In this document: one piece after another, positions 10,011 through 21,300 of the stretch
How the letters are laid out: every line of letters starts with the position of its first letter
Position numbering within the stretch: position 1 is the first letter of the stretch
Assembly (NCBI GenBank): GCA_039105265.1
Contig: JAPFFF010000010.1
Location: forward strand, 3,162,001-3,226,000
DNA from: Tritrichomonas musculus
Lineage: Eukaryota > Parabasalia > Tritrichomonadida > Tritrichomonadidae
Length of the DNA stretch: 64,000 bases
Direction: 5' to 3'
Position numbers and translations under genes: made by a program
Notes under the pieces: model-generated
Told to the model about the DNA's origin: nothing
Database searches by the model: none
Seen by the model: the letters and a program-made list of their open reading frames with translations, nothing else

Positions 10011-11335
10011 ATAAAGTTGCTTTCAGATGTTTTATATATTCAAAATATTTTTTCAAATAATGAATACATTCATTTTAATGCTTTATAATTTTTTTATCAA
10101 GCAAATTGAGTGATACTCAAATATACGCATTTGTTTATCATTCTAGTTTGATATAAAATTAAACTTTTTTTGTGAAGTACATTTTACGTAGTGTACAATT
10201 TTGAAGTATACATTGGTCAGTATCATTTAATATTATCAATATTATAATCAACATATATTTATGATTTTATTAATATCTATCACATACAAAATTTGCAATT
10301 ATACAATCAAGATTGTCTGGATCTACTCTTTGATCTCCTCTTGTTTCATAATAACAAACTCTTCATCTTTGTGAATCTTTGTGGTCATTATATAGGAAAT
10401 TTCGTTGATGACTTAGAAAAATTGATTTCATATTAATAAACAAGCATATTATACAGTATTTGTTAATAAAATCTATCTATTAATTATACATCTTTTTGGT
10501 GATTTTGAAAAAATGACATTTTTCCAACTTGGATGTAAAGAAGTATGAAAAAGCAGGCATCAAATAACTTTTTCCTTCAATTTTAAAATAAATAATTGGA
10601 AAAGATATAAAATTTCAAAGCTTTTATTTTGGTAAAAAATCTCGTTCAGAAAAATATTCTGATGTTAAATGAAAAAATTGAGAATATTAAACAAAAATTG
10701 AATTAAAAAGTTAAGTGACGCCCACTATTTCTTTAAGACGGCCACTTTTCCCCGAAATTTTAAATTTTTTTGTTGAGAAGATGATTCAATATCAATATAA
10801 GAAAAAAAAGTGAAAAATCTCATTGAATTCTGAGCATTGAATTGGAAGTTTGTTTTTAAAAAACTAAGTTTATATTTTCTATGAATTGAAGTAATATTTG
10901 AATAGAAGGAAAAATGGAAATAATACACTTTTCATTCATAAAAGACTTAGAAAGATTAACAATCAAAATATTCAAATAAATTTTTTAAAAACGCTTTTTT
11001 ATAGAGATATAGAAACATAAAAAAGAATATAGAATAGGGAAACTCCCTACCAAAAGGAAAATATCCCTATCGTTTTTTTTTTTTATAAGGATCTTTTAAA
11101 ATTTAATAAAATATAAATATCTTTATTAAGAAGAAATATTATTTTTATATTATCATATATATTAATTAATTAGATTCTTTTATATTTATATTTAAAATAT
11201 AATAAAGTATAACCCTTTCTATAGCTATAATTTGAATAACAAAAATTGAATGTCATGATTTGATTTAATAAAAAAACAAGACATTTTAATTTAAAGAAAA
11301 AAAAAACAAGACATTTTTATTAGAGATAGTGGAAG
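9744..11335. other. AT-rich intergenic DNA with a 30-A homopolymer
   Basis: No gene is supported. An uninterrupted run of 30 A lies at 9976-10005. A minus-strand stretch at about 10280-10375 reads RVCYYETRGDQRVDPD and similar for some 30 codons, perhaps a tiny coding relic. A short inverted repeat (TAGGGA / TCCCTA) lies near 11035-11072. AACAAGACATTTT occurs twice just upstream of the next gene (about 11274 and 11306). Confidence 0.45.
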
Positions 11336-14215
11336 ATGATTATGACAGAATTTCAAAATAATTGCAATTTCCCCAGCCACACTGAAGAAGTAACAAACCA
11401 AACGTCGCAACTTCTTCATAAAGTTGAAGATTCAAATAGTCTTAAAAATTTTTTTAAAAATCTTTCAAATAGTCAATTTTGTAAAAATGGTTTCGATCAT
11501 GAAAAAACGTTCAATGAAATTAATTCCATTTTTTTTGAAAAATATTTCAAATTTGTTGGAAATAGTTCCAAAGCCAATTTTAATAAAAATGTCAATAAAC
11601 ATATAAATACTAATGATTTAAAAGAAAAAAAGTTAAATGAAGATGAAAATTTATTTATCAAATATTCACTAGGCTACCTTTTAATCGAATGTATATTAGA
11701 CCAAGAGCCATTCAAATCAAAATATTCAGACTTTTTTACTGATTGTAAATATCAATATATTCAAGATGAATTAATATTTAATTTATTTAATTCAACATTC
11801 AAGCTTTATATCGATGGAGATATGAATTTATTTTTAAAAAAAACATTCAATCAAGTTGATCCCAAAGATATTGATAAAGAATCAGAAATTTTTTCAGAAA
11901 ATATTTCCAATTTCATTGTTCATATTGATCAACCCAAACAAAAAAAGCAAAACAATGAAATATTTATGCCATATTTTCCTTTGGGAACTCTAGAATCATT
12001 TTTTTCTGATAATCCAGATAAGAAAAACGTCAAATTATCAAATATTGACAAAATTGTCATTATTCTAGAGATCGCAACAGCTTTAAAAGACTTGCATATG
12101 AATGATAAATACCACGGAAACCTTTCGTCGCAGTTTATTTATGTTAATTCACATAAAGATGCCTACATATGTTGTATATGCTATGATAAAAACAAAGAAA
12201 AAGAAGTAACTCGTCCAAAGGGACCTTTTTATTATCATCCACCAGAGTACATCAATGAAAATGAAGACGAAAACAATGTAAAACAAAATGTTGATGAAAT
12301 AGAAGATGAAGAATTCCTTAAAAAACAAAAATTAATTGACATTTATTCATTTGGTGTTTTAATCTACGAAATAATAACTGAATACTCACCGATATCATTA
12401 TTTGGAAATGAACCAAGAAAGAAGAGATTAGAAGCACTCAAAAACAACTATTTCCAATTTTTATTTGACAAATATGACCAAATGGAAGATAAAAACGAAA
12501 GTGATGTTTCATTATTGAAAGAAATGAAAAAAATTATAGAAAAATGTATGCAAAATAAAAGTGATAATCGTTTTAGTTGCTTTAGAGAAATAATTGACAG
12601 AATCCATGAAACTAGTTTTTATCAAACAAACAGAGAAGAAATTGAATATAGATTCACCAATGCCAAAAGTTCAGCAAATTATAAATGTAAAATTGCTGAT
12701 CTAGTTGAAAGTTATTTTCTTGGAGAAAATAATGCATTGATGGACATATTAAAGTTGCTCAATGTTATTAAAAAAGACCCAAGTTATTATGACAATTATC
12801 AAGAGTCAGAAGAAGATATTATTGAAACCATTTTTGAAGCTTTTGAAATTTATTCCGAAGAAAATGATGAATCACAAGAATTTTCGGATATTTTTAACAT
12901 GATCATTCGTTCTTATTTCATGAAATATTTAAATAAAGACTCAATAATTGATGAGGAAAATTACTTGTATTCATTATCCAAAAATTTAAACAAAAATGGA
13001 AATGAAGAACTGGACTTAATGATACCTATTTTTAATCTGGGCAATTTTATGAAAACTAATGAAGAATCATGTGAACAGTTCTCTTTAATGTGGTCATATT
13101 TTATTGCAAAAGAACTTTCTTTAATTCATTCACAAAATTTGTTCCATGGCGAAATTTCAGCTGATACTATTGGCATTTATTACAACAAAGAAACAAAGAC
13201 ATTTATTCCTTCTTTACTTTTGTATTATGCATTTTATAAAGATAGAAGAAATTGCATAATTAGTTCGATTCAAAATAAATATTACTCTAGTTCTGAGATC
13301 ATTGATAAACACCAAAGAAAAGATATGAAACAATTCATTAAAATAATAAGTAAAATGAATGGAATTACTGATGAAATTTTAGGAAGAATTACAGAAGCAC
13401 AATCAATGAATGAAATCGTCTATTTATTATATAACTTCAATATTAAAAGTAATAATGAAGAACAAAGAAAAGTTTTCATTGAAAATTACAAATGCCGAGA
13501 TTATTCAGCTTATAAGATCACATATAATGAATTGAAGGAAATATTTTTTTACATTAAAGACAATTTTTCAATGGAAGACCTGTTAATTGACTTTAATAGC
13601 ATCCTGGGATGCATCAACATCTTTTTAGATAATTCAATTTCAAATCCTGAAAATATTATGAAGGACAATATTTCAATCATTGGATTAATAGGTGACAATG
13701 CTCAAAATGAAAAAGATATAACCAATCAATTTACAGAAATAAGATGTAAATCAATAACACTAATAGAACAAATACAAAATCATAAAGAATCAACAGATAA
13801 TCAAGTTATTAATTCAACAAATGATCAAATTAAAGAAAAAATTAAGATACAAACTCCAAGTTTTAAGATTAAAATTGCTGATTTTTCAAATCCTAAGAAA
13901 GATATGACAGCACAAAAAATAATAAATTTGGCTAAAAAAGAGGTTTTTAGATACATTGAATTCTCAGGAATGTTCAAAAGATCATCAGAATTTCTATTCA
14001 AGAGATACGTTTATAATTTAAATCCATTTTTTGTATACAAAATTACTATCAAGTTAAATAATCAAAAATCAGGACCAATGCAAACTGACTCTGTCAATAT
14101 GAATGATATTAGAAAGTGGGTGAAAAATATGAGGCGAAAAAGAAAAGAGCCTGAATCACAAAATGGATGCATAATAGTTACTCTAGATGCTGAACCAATT
14201 GAGCTAAACCAATAA
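11336..14215 (+). CDS. Large protein with two degenerate protein-kinase-like domains
   Basis: This 959-residue intact frame has two regions that resemble the C-lobe of protein kinases. Domain 1 shows YFPLGTLESFF (about 212), IVIILEIATALKDLH, HGNLSSQFIYVN at 260-271 in place of HRDLKxxN, YYHPPEY for the APE region (PPE at 302-304), IDIYSFGVLIYEIIT and an IIEKCMQNKSDNRF element. Domain 2 shows IFNLGNFM, FIAKELSLIHSQNLFHGEIS (H604-G-E606 in place of HRD) and ends near residue 720. Neither has the catalytic Asp, a DFG or a recognisable glycine loop, so both are probably pseudokinases acting as scaffolds or allosteric parts. The C-terminus (about 840-959) is basic and unrecognised. No signal peptide or membrane segment is seen. 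Start: ATG at 11336 or, in frame, 11342. No TCA initiator is obvious. The stop reads TAAC, not TAAA. Confidence 0.8.
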   Translation: MIMTEFQNNCNFPSHTEEVTNQTSQLLHKVEDSNSLKNFFKNLSNSQFCKNGFDHEKTFNEINSIFFEKYFKFVGNSSKANFNKNVNKHINTNDLKEKKLNEDENLFIKYSLGYLLIECILDQEPFKSKYSDFFTDCKYQYIQDELIFNLFNSTFKLYIDGDMNLFLKKTFNQVDPKDIDKESEIFSENISNFIVHIDQPKQKKQNNEIFMPYFPLGTLESFFSDNPDKKNVKLSNIDKIVIILEIATALKDLHMNDKYHGNLSSQFIYVNSHKDAYICCICYDKNKEKEVTRPKGPFYYHPPEYINENEDENNVKQNVDEIEDEEFLKKQKLIDIYSFGVLIYEIITEYSPISLFGNEPRKKRLEALKNNYFQFLFDKYDQMEDKNESDVSLLKEMKKIIEKCMQNKSDNRFSCFREIIDRIHETSFYQTNREEIEYRFTNAKSSANYKCKIADLVESYFLGENNALMDILKLLNVIKKDPSYYDNYQESEEDIIETIFEAFEIYSEENDESQEFSDIFNMIIRSYFMKYLNKDSIIDEENYLYSLSKNLNKNGNEELDLMIPIFNLGNFMKTNEESCEQFSLMWSYFIAKELSLIHSQNLFHGEISADTIGIYYNKETKTFIPSLLLYYAFYKDRRNCIISSIQNKYYSSSEIIDKHQRKDMKQFIKIISKMNGITDEILGRITEAQSMNEIVYLLYNFNIKSNNEEQRKVFIENYKCRDYSAYKITYNELKEIFFYIKDNFSMEDLLIDFNSILGCINIFLDNSISNPENIMKDNISIIGLIGDNAQNEKDITNQFTEIRCKSITLIEQIQNHKESTDNQVINSTNDQIKEKIKIQTPSFKIKIADFSNPKKDMTAQKIINLAKKEVFRYIEFSGMFKRSSEFLFKRYVYNLNPFFVYKITIKLNNQKSGPMQTDSVNMNDIRKWVKNMRRKRKEPESQNGCIIVTLDAEPIELNQ

Positions 14216-14854
14216 CAACAACAAAAAGAACTTTTTGTTCATTCTTGAATGAACAGATTTCTAATAAATTTACATATGCTCTCTGGTTGTTTTCATAGAA
14301 CAACCACAAGGGAATATATACGATACAAAGCATTATTCGCTTTGTTATTTCAAAAACGTCCGATATAATCAATAAAAGATACAAATAAAAATTTGAATGA
14401 AAAAGGTGTAAAGTTCTCAATTTAATTATAATAATCTTTAATTATCTTAATATTTTTGAAAGGTATTATTTATACAATCACTTTAAATCACTAAAATGTA
14501 AATAATAAACTATATATTTTGAGATTGGCTTTAAATATCATTAAATGAGAGACTTTTTTTTCATGTAAATAAATAAGAACTACACAATTTCAAAAAGGAT
14601 TTTTTTCAATACAATTCGTATCTACCTATCGTTGTGCAAAATTCAATTAAAAAGTTTATCCACTATCCGCTGAATTGATCACTAACATTGTTGATTTTTT
14701 TGTCAGTCACTTTTTATAAAATTGACCTATCATATGGTGAAAAAATATTTCATATCACTTTAATAATTGAGAGTAAAAAAAAAAAAAAATAATCAAAAGC
14801 AAAAAAATCCTTAATTTTAAATAATAAAAATAATAATAATAAAATAAAAAAACT
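14216..14854. other. Convergent intergenic region
   Basis: This lies between the 3' ends of the kinase-like gene (+) and the C2 gene (-). It is AT-rich with A-runs and TAA repeats near 14775-14850. I see no gene; the minus-strand open frame at 14178-14420 overlaps the end of the kinase-like gene and has no family features. Confidence 0.5.
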
Positions 14855-16606
14855 TTAAACTAATTGATCATGAAACTTGTCATCTCTGATTAAGTATTCA
14901 TCACTTAGCGTTTCATGATCAAGCATCTTGTTTTTCCGGGCTGATAAAATTTCAGGCATAACCCAGCCATTTGCCTTCATCGAGTCAATTGCGAAGTCCA
15001 TTTCCTTCTGGTCGTTGAAGTAGTGTCGCATTGGGACAATTTTCCAGTCATTTTCAACGAACTCGAATCTGCAGCAAGTTGCGAAGTGCGCGTTCTTTAT
15101 TTCAGGGAATATTTGGTTCCTAAACAGGAGTGTCTCACTCTGATCCAAGAAGGATGAAATCAAGAAGAAACCAGGATGATTTGCCAATTCCAGTTCAGAA
15201 TTGCAAGAGACGTAATAGACCAAAACTTTGTCATTTCCGATCGAATTCAAATTGACATTCAAAATTGAATTCCATCTGAATTTTGTGAGGAGATAAGAAT
15301 GCGAGACACGTGGATGAACAGTCGTCTGACTGATTGGCTTCGATGTCAGCTCATTGCACAATTGAGAGCATCTTTGGCCGGTCTTGCTATCGTAGACAAT
15401 GAAGCCTTGATTCCAGAAATCAGTGCAGGTCGCATTGCCTTCTATGTAAGTCGTGAGCCCTCCCACGTAGAAGCGGAGATTCATGTTCTGCTGGATGTGG
15501 AATTCAGAGAGAACACGTTCAAGAGAAACGGTTTTGGCGGTTGGAAGTACGTTTACTCTGAAAAAGTCGATGTGTGAAGCGTCCTTGATGTTTTTGACAT
15601 TCTTCATGATCTTGCTGTGAAATTCATTCTCAGACTGATCGGAGTAACCGTCGTTAACCGCCGTTTCAGTAACGGATTCGCAGTGATGAACATGGAACAG
15701 ATTTGTCCTCAAAAAGAGGAAAAGTGGAACTAAAATTTTCCGGTGGGGATGAACTTGAATGTCGACCGTTTGTATCGTTCCTATTTTGGCTTTGGCGGTT
15801 TTCGGTTTCATGTATTTGACATCATCGATATGGTGGAATTTGCCTTTCTTTTCATAGACAAAATGAAGCGTAACAGTGCCGGAATAGTCAGCCACATTGA
15901 GTATAAAGAAGGTGAAGTGACCATCCATCTTTGAAAGGGACAGTGAATGGATTTGGGATCGTCCCGATGGGCTCATAAAATAGCGATCTGAAGAACTGTC
16001 ACCAGTTGTTTCCCAGGGAGTGTCCTTGTTGAGATTGTAGTAAATGCCGTAACGCGGGGTTCGTTTTAAGCTTTCAAAAACAGGAAGTGCTTGGAGAAGT
16101 TCAATCTCTACTGGAGTTTTGTAGAATTCAATAAATGGCTGAAAAGAGGCATAAACATGGATTAACTTTTTGTATAATAAAGTGGGCTTGAATTGAATAT
16201 GTCTGTATATTTTGGGTGAATATGAAAACGAAAGGGATAAGTATGAGTTAGCAGAATGTGTCGAGGTAATTGGAAATTCAGAACGAATGTTGACTCCAGC
16301 ATTACCTATGATTTGATTTCCAGGGTACTTCGAAAAAAACTGGATTAGATCGATATTCACAGATCCCAGAAAAATGTCTTTTGAACAAGATTTTGTGGCA
16401 TATAGGTCAAATTTAAGATCAATTAATCGAAATAAATCAATGTTGAATGAAGCATTCCACTTTGGATTTTTGGATTTATCTTTACTATTGAATGATCCAT
16501 AAAAATAATGGTAAGATGAGCTTGAGTAGCATGATATTGATGTTTTACGTGGTTTTTTCGTATAAACGGGAAGGTTTTCAACCTCGAGAACTCTGATATT
16601 TAGCAT
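14855..16606 (-). CDS. C2-domain protein
   Basis: This 583-residue intact frame begins with a C2 domain (residues about 1-125): LNIRVLEVENLPVY, then SKNPKWNASFNIDLF, LKFDLYA and DIFLGSVNIDLIQFF follow the usual C2 strand order. C2 domains bind phospholipid membranes, often with calcium; the acidic loop residues are sparse here, so calcium dependence is doubtful. The remaining about 450 residues look beta-rich (for example MDGHFTFFILNVADYSGTV and DKVLVYYVSCNSELELANH) and are unrecognised. No signal peptide or membrane helix is seen, so a cytosolic, membrane-recruited protein is likely. The DNA is noticeably richer in G+C than its surroundings, as expected for well-used coding sequence. The stop reads TAAA. 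No TCA initiator is obvious upstream. Confidence 0.85.
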   Translation of the reverse strand: MLNIRVLEVENLPVYTKKPRKTSISCYSSSSYHYFYGSFNSKDKSKNPKWNASFNIDLFRLIDLKFDLYATKSCSKDIFLGSVNIDLIQFFSKYPGNQIIGNAGVNIRSEFPITSTHSANSYLSLSFSYSPKIYRHIQFKPTLLYKKLIHVYASFQPFIEFYKTPVEIELLQALPVFESLKRTPRYGIYYNLNKDTPWETTGDSSSDRYFMSPSGRSQIHSLSLSKMDGHFTFFILNVADYSGTVTLHFVYEKKGKFHHIDDVKYMKPKTAKAKIGTIQTVDIQVHPHRKILVPLFLFLRTNLFHVHHCESVTETAVNDGYSDQSENEFHSKIMKNVKNIKDASHIDFFRVNVLPTAKTVSLERVLSEFHIQQNMNLRFYVGGLTTYIEGNATCTDFWNQGFIVYDSKTGQRCSQLCNELTSKPISQTTVHPRVSHSYLLTKFRWNSILNVNLNSIGNDKVLVYYVSCNSELELANHPGFFLISSFLDQSETLLFRNQIFPEIKNAHFATCCRFEFVENDWKIVPMRHYFNDQKEMDFAIDSMKANGWVMPEILSARKNKMLDHETLSDEYLIRDDKFHDQLV

Positions 16607-17786
16607 AGTTAAAAATAAAATCTTTAAAAGAAAAAATTCAATAAACGGATAGAAATTTCTATCATTTTTATTGAATTAGAATTTTAATTTTCAAGGCGAA
16701 CTCAACATAAAAAATCGGTTTCTTTTTTTTAAAAAAATCAGAATTGAGAATCATATATAAAAATTTGAGAGTACAAATCAAAAAGCTAAATTTTTATAGT
16801 TCAAATAAAAAAAAACTTAAACTTTAATACATTCAATATTTGGAAAATCACATTTATGTGATATACTTATTTTAAGGATCAATTTATATTTATATTTTCG
16901 AAATTTAACAGAAAATATTAGATTTTGTTTCAGTATAAACACAAAATAAATCAGTCTTTTTAATTCTGATAAAAATGAAATTTTACGAATTTCCCGTATA
17001 ACTTTTTGTGAGCGCTAGCTCACAAAAAGTTAGGAGGAAAATTCGTAAATCTCTGAATTGAATACACTTTTTGAGTTTTTTCTCTCAAAAAGTGTGCATT
17101 CAAGAGATTTTGAAATTTTCTGATAAAAATTTTTAAATTCAATAGACTTTATTTTCTGGATAATTGAATTTTTAAAATTATAGTCTTATCAAATTATTTC
17201 TTTTGTATCATCATAAAAAATAATTAAAATATTCATATTTTATATATTTAATATTTAATAATAATAGTAAAATATATTGATAATATTATAATCATATTTT
17301 GCCTCAAAATAATAAAGAAAAAAATAAAAATATTTTTATAAAAAAATTAAAAAGATTCAATTAAATTTGAAAAGGGAATTGTTCAATTAGGATATTCAAC
17401 AAACAATCAAGTTTCTAAAATAAACAAAATATAAATCAAAAACCATTTTGCAAAATTTAAATAAGATTTTTCTTCAAAATTCACAAAAATTTGATTACGA
17501 TCGTCTTTCAATTCAATTTGTTATTTTGAAAATTTAAGGTTTCATTAAACGAGAAATATAAAATAAACCATAATTTATAAGTTCAAATTTTTGATTAATT
17601 ATCTTCAAAGCATCATTATTTGCTATAATAATGTATTTTTTTAAAAAATAATTTTTGGTCGAATAAACTTTTTAGGTCTTTTCTATTCATTCGTGCTTTC
17701 TTGAAATATACATATATATTTCACATTAATTCATTTTTTATTTTTTTTAAAAAAAAAAACTTTGAAATAAAATTAAGAATCAGAAT
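16607..17786. other. AT-rich intergenic DNA
   Basis: No gene is seen. The segment holds the hairpin pair listed separately (16977-17118) and ends at the 8-bp target duplication of a hAT element (17779-17786). Confidence 0.5.
16977..17118. repeat. Two adjacent large hairpins flanked by 12-bp direct repeats
   Basis: The first hairpin has a perfect 14-bp stem (AACTTTTTGTGAGC at 17000-17013 with 17018-17031) and a 4-nt loop, inside outer arms TTACGAATTTCC (16983-16994) and GGAAAATTCGTAA (17036-17048). The second has a perfect 12-bp core (ACACTTTTTGAG at 17064-17075 with 17084-17095), extended outward by AATCTCT/AGAGATT with small bulges. TCTGATAAAAAT occurs exactly on both sides (16965-16976 and 17119-17130), as a target duplication would. 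This could be a small foldback element or a structured RNA. Confidence 0.7.
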
Positions 17787-18294
17787 CAAGGTTGGCCAAC
17801 GTTGACGTTAAAATCGTTGAACAAAATGTTATATCGTTGAATTAAATGTCAACGACATTAAGGCCATTGATTATTAGCGTTTCAATTTGGTCATAACGAC
17901 ATGTTAACATTGAAATAATGTTGAATCAATGAATTAAGTTAACGTTATGCTTATTGAAAAGTTGAATTTTTTTGAGAGACAACTTTTTCTGAAAAAAACT
18001 TTATTGATTCAATTTATATTTGGTATGATTTAATAAAGAATTATTATTTTGAAAAAATTAGTAAATATCATTATCATATCTATATAAATACCAAATATAT
18101 AGATGTTACAGAAATGTTAATTTAACTTTAAATCAACGACGATAGAAATAAAAAAGTGCCATTTTTTTGGACGATCAATTTCAACGAAACACTTATCGTT
18201 GATCGTTGACGTTGAAATAACGAAGTTAACGTTGACAACGAGCCACCAAAAAAGTGACGCCGTTGATCAATTTTTTCAACATTGACCATCCCTG
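17787..18294. mobile_element. Second non-autonomous hAT-type element (MITE), 508 bp
   Basis: The left end CAAGGTTGGCCAACGTTG and the complement of the right end CAGGGATGGTCAATGTTG are imperfect inverted repeats (14 of 18 match). An exact 8-bp duplication, ATCAGAAT, lies at 17779-17786 and 18295-18302. Both subterminal regions are crowded with CGTTGA/TCAACG motifs, some as palindromic AACGTT. There is no coding capacity. Its motifs differ from the element at 6877-7678, so it is another family. It ends 26 bp from the stop codon of the minus-strand pseudokinase gene and may lie in that gene's 3' untranslated region. Confidence 0.85.
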
Positions 18295-18320
18295 ATCAGA
18301 ATATATAAAATAAGGAAAAA

Positions 18321-21300
18321 TTATTCATGATGTAATCCAAGGAATTTATTAAGATAGCCAATCTGATATTCAATTCCACTAATCAAATTAAATTTCCTTT
18401 TCATTATATAATTAATGATCACATCAAATGTTGGTCTTTTTGCAGGATCAAACGACAAGCACTCACAAATCAACTTTTTGGCGATTCCATTTAACTTTTG
18501 CTTGAAAACTGGCTTAGAATCAGCAATAGTTGGCAAATTTCCATGAGTAATAATAAAATGAACAACAACGCCGAACGAAAAAACATCTGTTTTTTCATCG
18601 AAAATGCCATCAGCGATCTCCGGAGCACAATAAGCATGATCATAAGCCATGGAATCGAAAGAAATACTATCATCATATATTACTGAAGACATGTCAAAAC
18701 CGCCAATTTTAGCATGTTTATTAAAGTCGATGAAAATACTAGATGGCGTCAAATTTAGATGGGTTATCCCCAATGAATGGACGTATTTCATTGCTGTAGC
18801 AATTTCATAAATGATTGCGACGAGATCTACGCCATCAACTTCATTATTATTAGTATCATCTGGAGAAAAAGATTTTTTAATGAAGTCATCCAAAGTCATT
18901 CCAAAGCACTCAAATAAAATGCAAGGATTTATGCTTTTATTCCCATAAAAAATTCCAAAGGCGTGAATAATATTTGGATGATTAAGTTGGGCCAAAATTT
19001 CATAATCAACGCTCATGTATTTAATTTTAGTAACAGTTACATTAAAAGTATCATCACTGTCACCTTTTGTTGCCAATTTTCCTTTCAAAATTTTCAAAGC
19101 AAAAAATTCCTTTTTTTCTGGATTGAAAGCCAACGACGATACATCGATACAATTGACTTTATAAGTGGTCGCTGACATGGTTGAATTTATTATGTTATCG
19201 TCTATAATTTGTGGCAAAAGTTGATTCATAAAATCGTCAGATAAAAAAATTATTTTATAATCAGATTTGAATGCTCTATCGTTACTCTGAATATCAACAA
19301 TCAAGACAGAATCATAGATGTTCAAGCTGTCAAGCAAAAGTTTATCATCATTTAAGACTACATCATCAAAATAGACGTTAATTTTAGTTAAATCTTCAAT
19401 TTTCAAAGCAACAGAAATTTTGTTCTTCAATTGAAGAAGGTCAGCATTTGCATCGAGGAAGACGTGATGAACTCCATCAATTCCGTTCATTTTAAATGAA
19501 TAAAAACGTTCTTTCAAATATATTTTTATTATTGCATCGTCTGCAAATGAGTCCATTGAGATATCCAAGTCATCAATTGGAATATCTTCGTTTGTTTTGA
19601 ATGCAATTTTATCTTTTTTGTAAATGCGAAACATTTTTTTTATTTGCGGAACAAAATCAACTAAGCACTGATCTTTCTCAAGCATGCAACTCTTTCGAAT
19701 GCCTTTATATTCAAATGTAAACAACTTCTTTTTATCATCATTTTTAATATTGAATATTAAAACAGAATCATCATTAATATTCAAACTATTAAGTAGGACA
19801 GAATCATCATTCAAAATGTCATCGTTTAAGTAAACTTCAATTTTGGTCAAATCATCAATTTTCAATTGAAATGCAATCTTTAATTTAAATTGAAGAAGAT
19901 TAGAATCATAATTAAGACGAACATGATGAATTACATCACTTCCATTCACTTTAAATGAATAAGTGTTCACTTTCAAATATATCATTATAATTGTATCATC
20001 TTCAAATGTTTGCATTGAAATGTTTTTGTCTTCAATTGTCGCTCCATTTTTAATTTTGAATAAAACTTCTTCTTTTTGCTTGATAATAAACATAATTTTT
20101 ATCTGTGGAATCAAATCAATCAAGCATGAATCTTTATCAAATAAACAACTCTTCGTTGTGCCTTTGTATTCAAATGTAAACATTTTCTTTTCATCAGAAA
20201 TGTGTCTTTGAACTGGCTTGAATTTTGCTGAAGATGCAAATCTCTTTCTCCTGCTTCTTGAACTAGATGACAAAATTTGATTGACAATCAAAACAGAATC
20301 ATTTATGTTCAAATCATCAAGCAAAGCAGAATCATCATTCAAAAACCCATCGTTTAAATAAACCTCAATTTTGGTCACATCATCAAATTTCAATTCATTC
20401 ACAATTTTATTCTTCAATTGAAGGAGATTTGCATTAAATTCGAGGGAAACATGATGAATTGTTTCATTATTATTTAATTTAAATGAATAATCAACCATTC
20501 TCAAATATATCTTTATAATTACATCATCTTTAAATGTTTGCATTGAAATGTTTTTGTCTTCAATTGTCGCTCCATTTTTAATTTTGAATAAAACTTCTTC
20601 TTTTCGTTTGATACCAAACAGGTTCTTTATCTGTGGAATCAAATCAATCAAACATGAATCTTTATCAAATAAACAACTCTTCGTTGTGTCTTTGTATTCA
20701 AATGTAAACATTTTCTTTTCATCAGAAATGTGTCTTTGAACTGGCCTGAATTTGCTCTTACTTATTTTCTTTTTGCCTTTCTTGATGATTTTAACAAACA
20801 ACAAATCATCAGGAAACAAAGCATGAATATCACTCAAATTATTTGAAGAGTCAAGTCTTGACTTTGTTCCATACTCAGCATGCAAAATTTCAATTTCATC
20901 GTCAATTCCGAATCTTTCAGAAATTTTTTTTGCGACGTCAGAAATTTTTATTTTTGAATCAAATTGAAAATTGAATGGTTCGAATTTATTTTCATTTGAT
21001 TCATCAGGAACAAATGTAATCTCAATTATGTCTTCAGAAGAATTGATATCAAAACAAATTTCAGTGAAATCATTCAATTTCTTATTCAAGTTTTTGACAA
21101 TTTTTGTCGTGTCATAAATAACGAAATTTTCAATACTGTAGCCTCTATCATCATGCGATGCTATCAGCATACGTTTGGCATCAATAACTGTTGACAAATA
21201 GTTCATTTCATGGTAAAATTTGTGACCGTTTTTCATTGAAACAAAACCGAAAATTTTTGTCGCATTTATTTCATATCTTTTGTCAGATTGCAAAAGATCA

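Noticed and set aside
9870-10088. Plus-strand open frame across the A-run
   Set aside because: It is open only because the A30 run encodes lysines; the rest has no coding character.
14178-14420. Minus-strand open frame at the end of the kinase-like gene
   Set aside because: It overlaps the real gene and is hydrophobic and low-complexity.
15299-15934. Plus-strand open frames opposite the C2 gene
   Set aside because: They are shadows of the 583-codon minus-strand gene and lack any domain signal.
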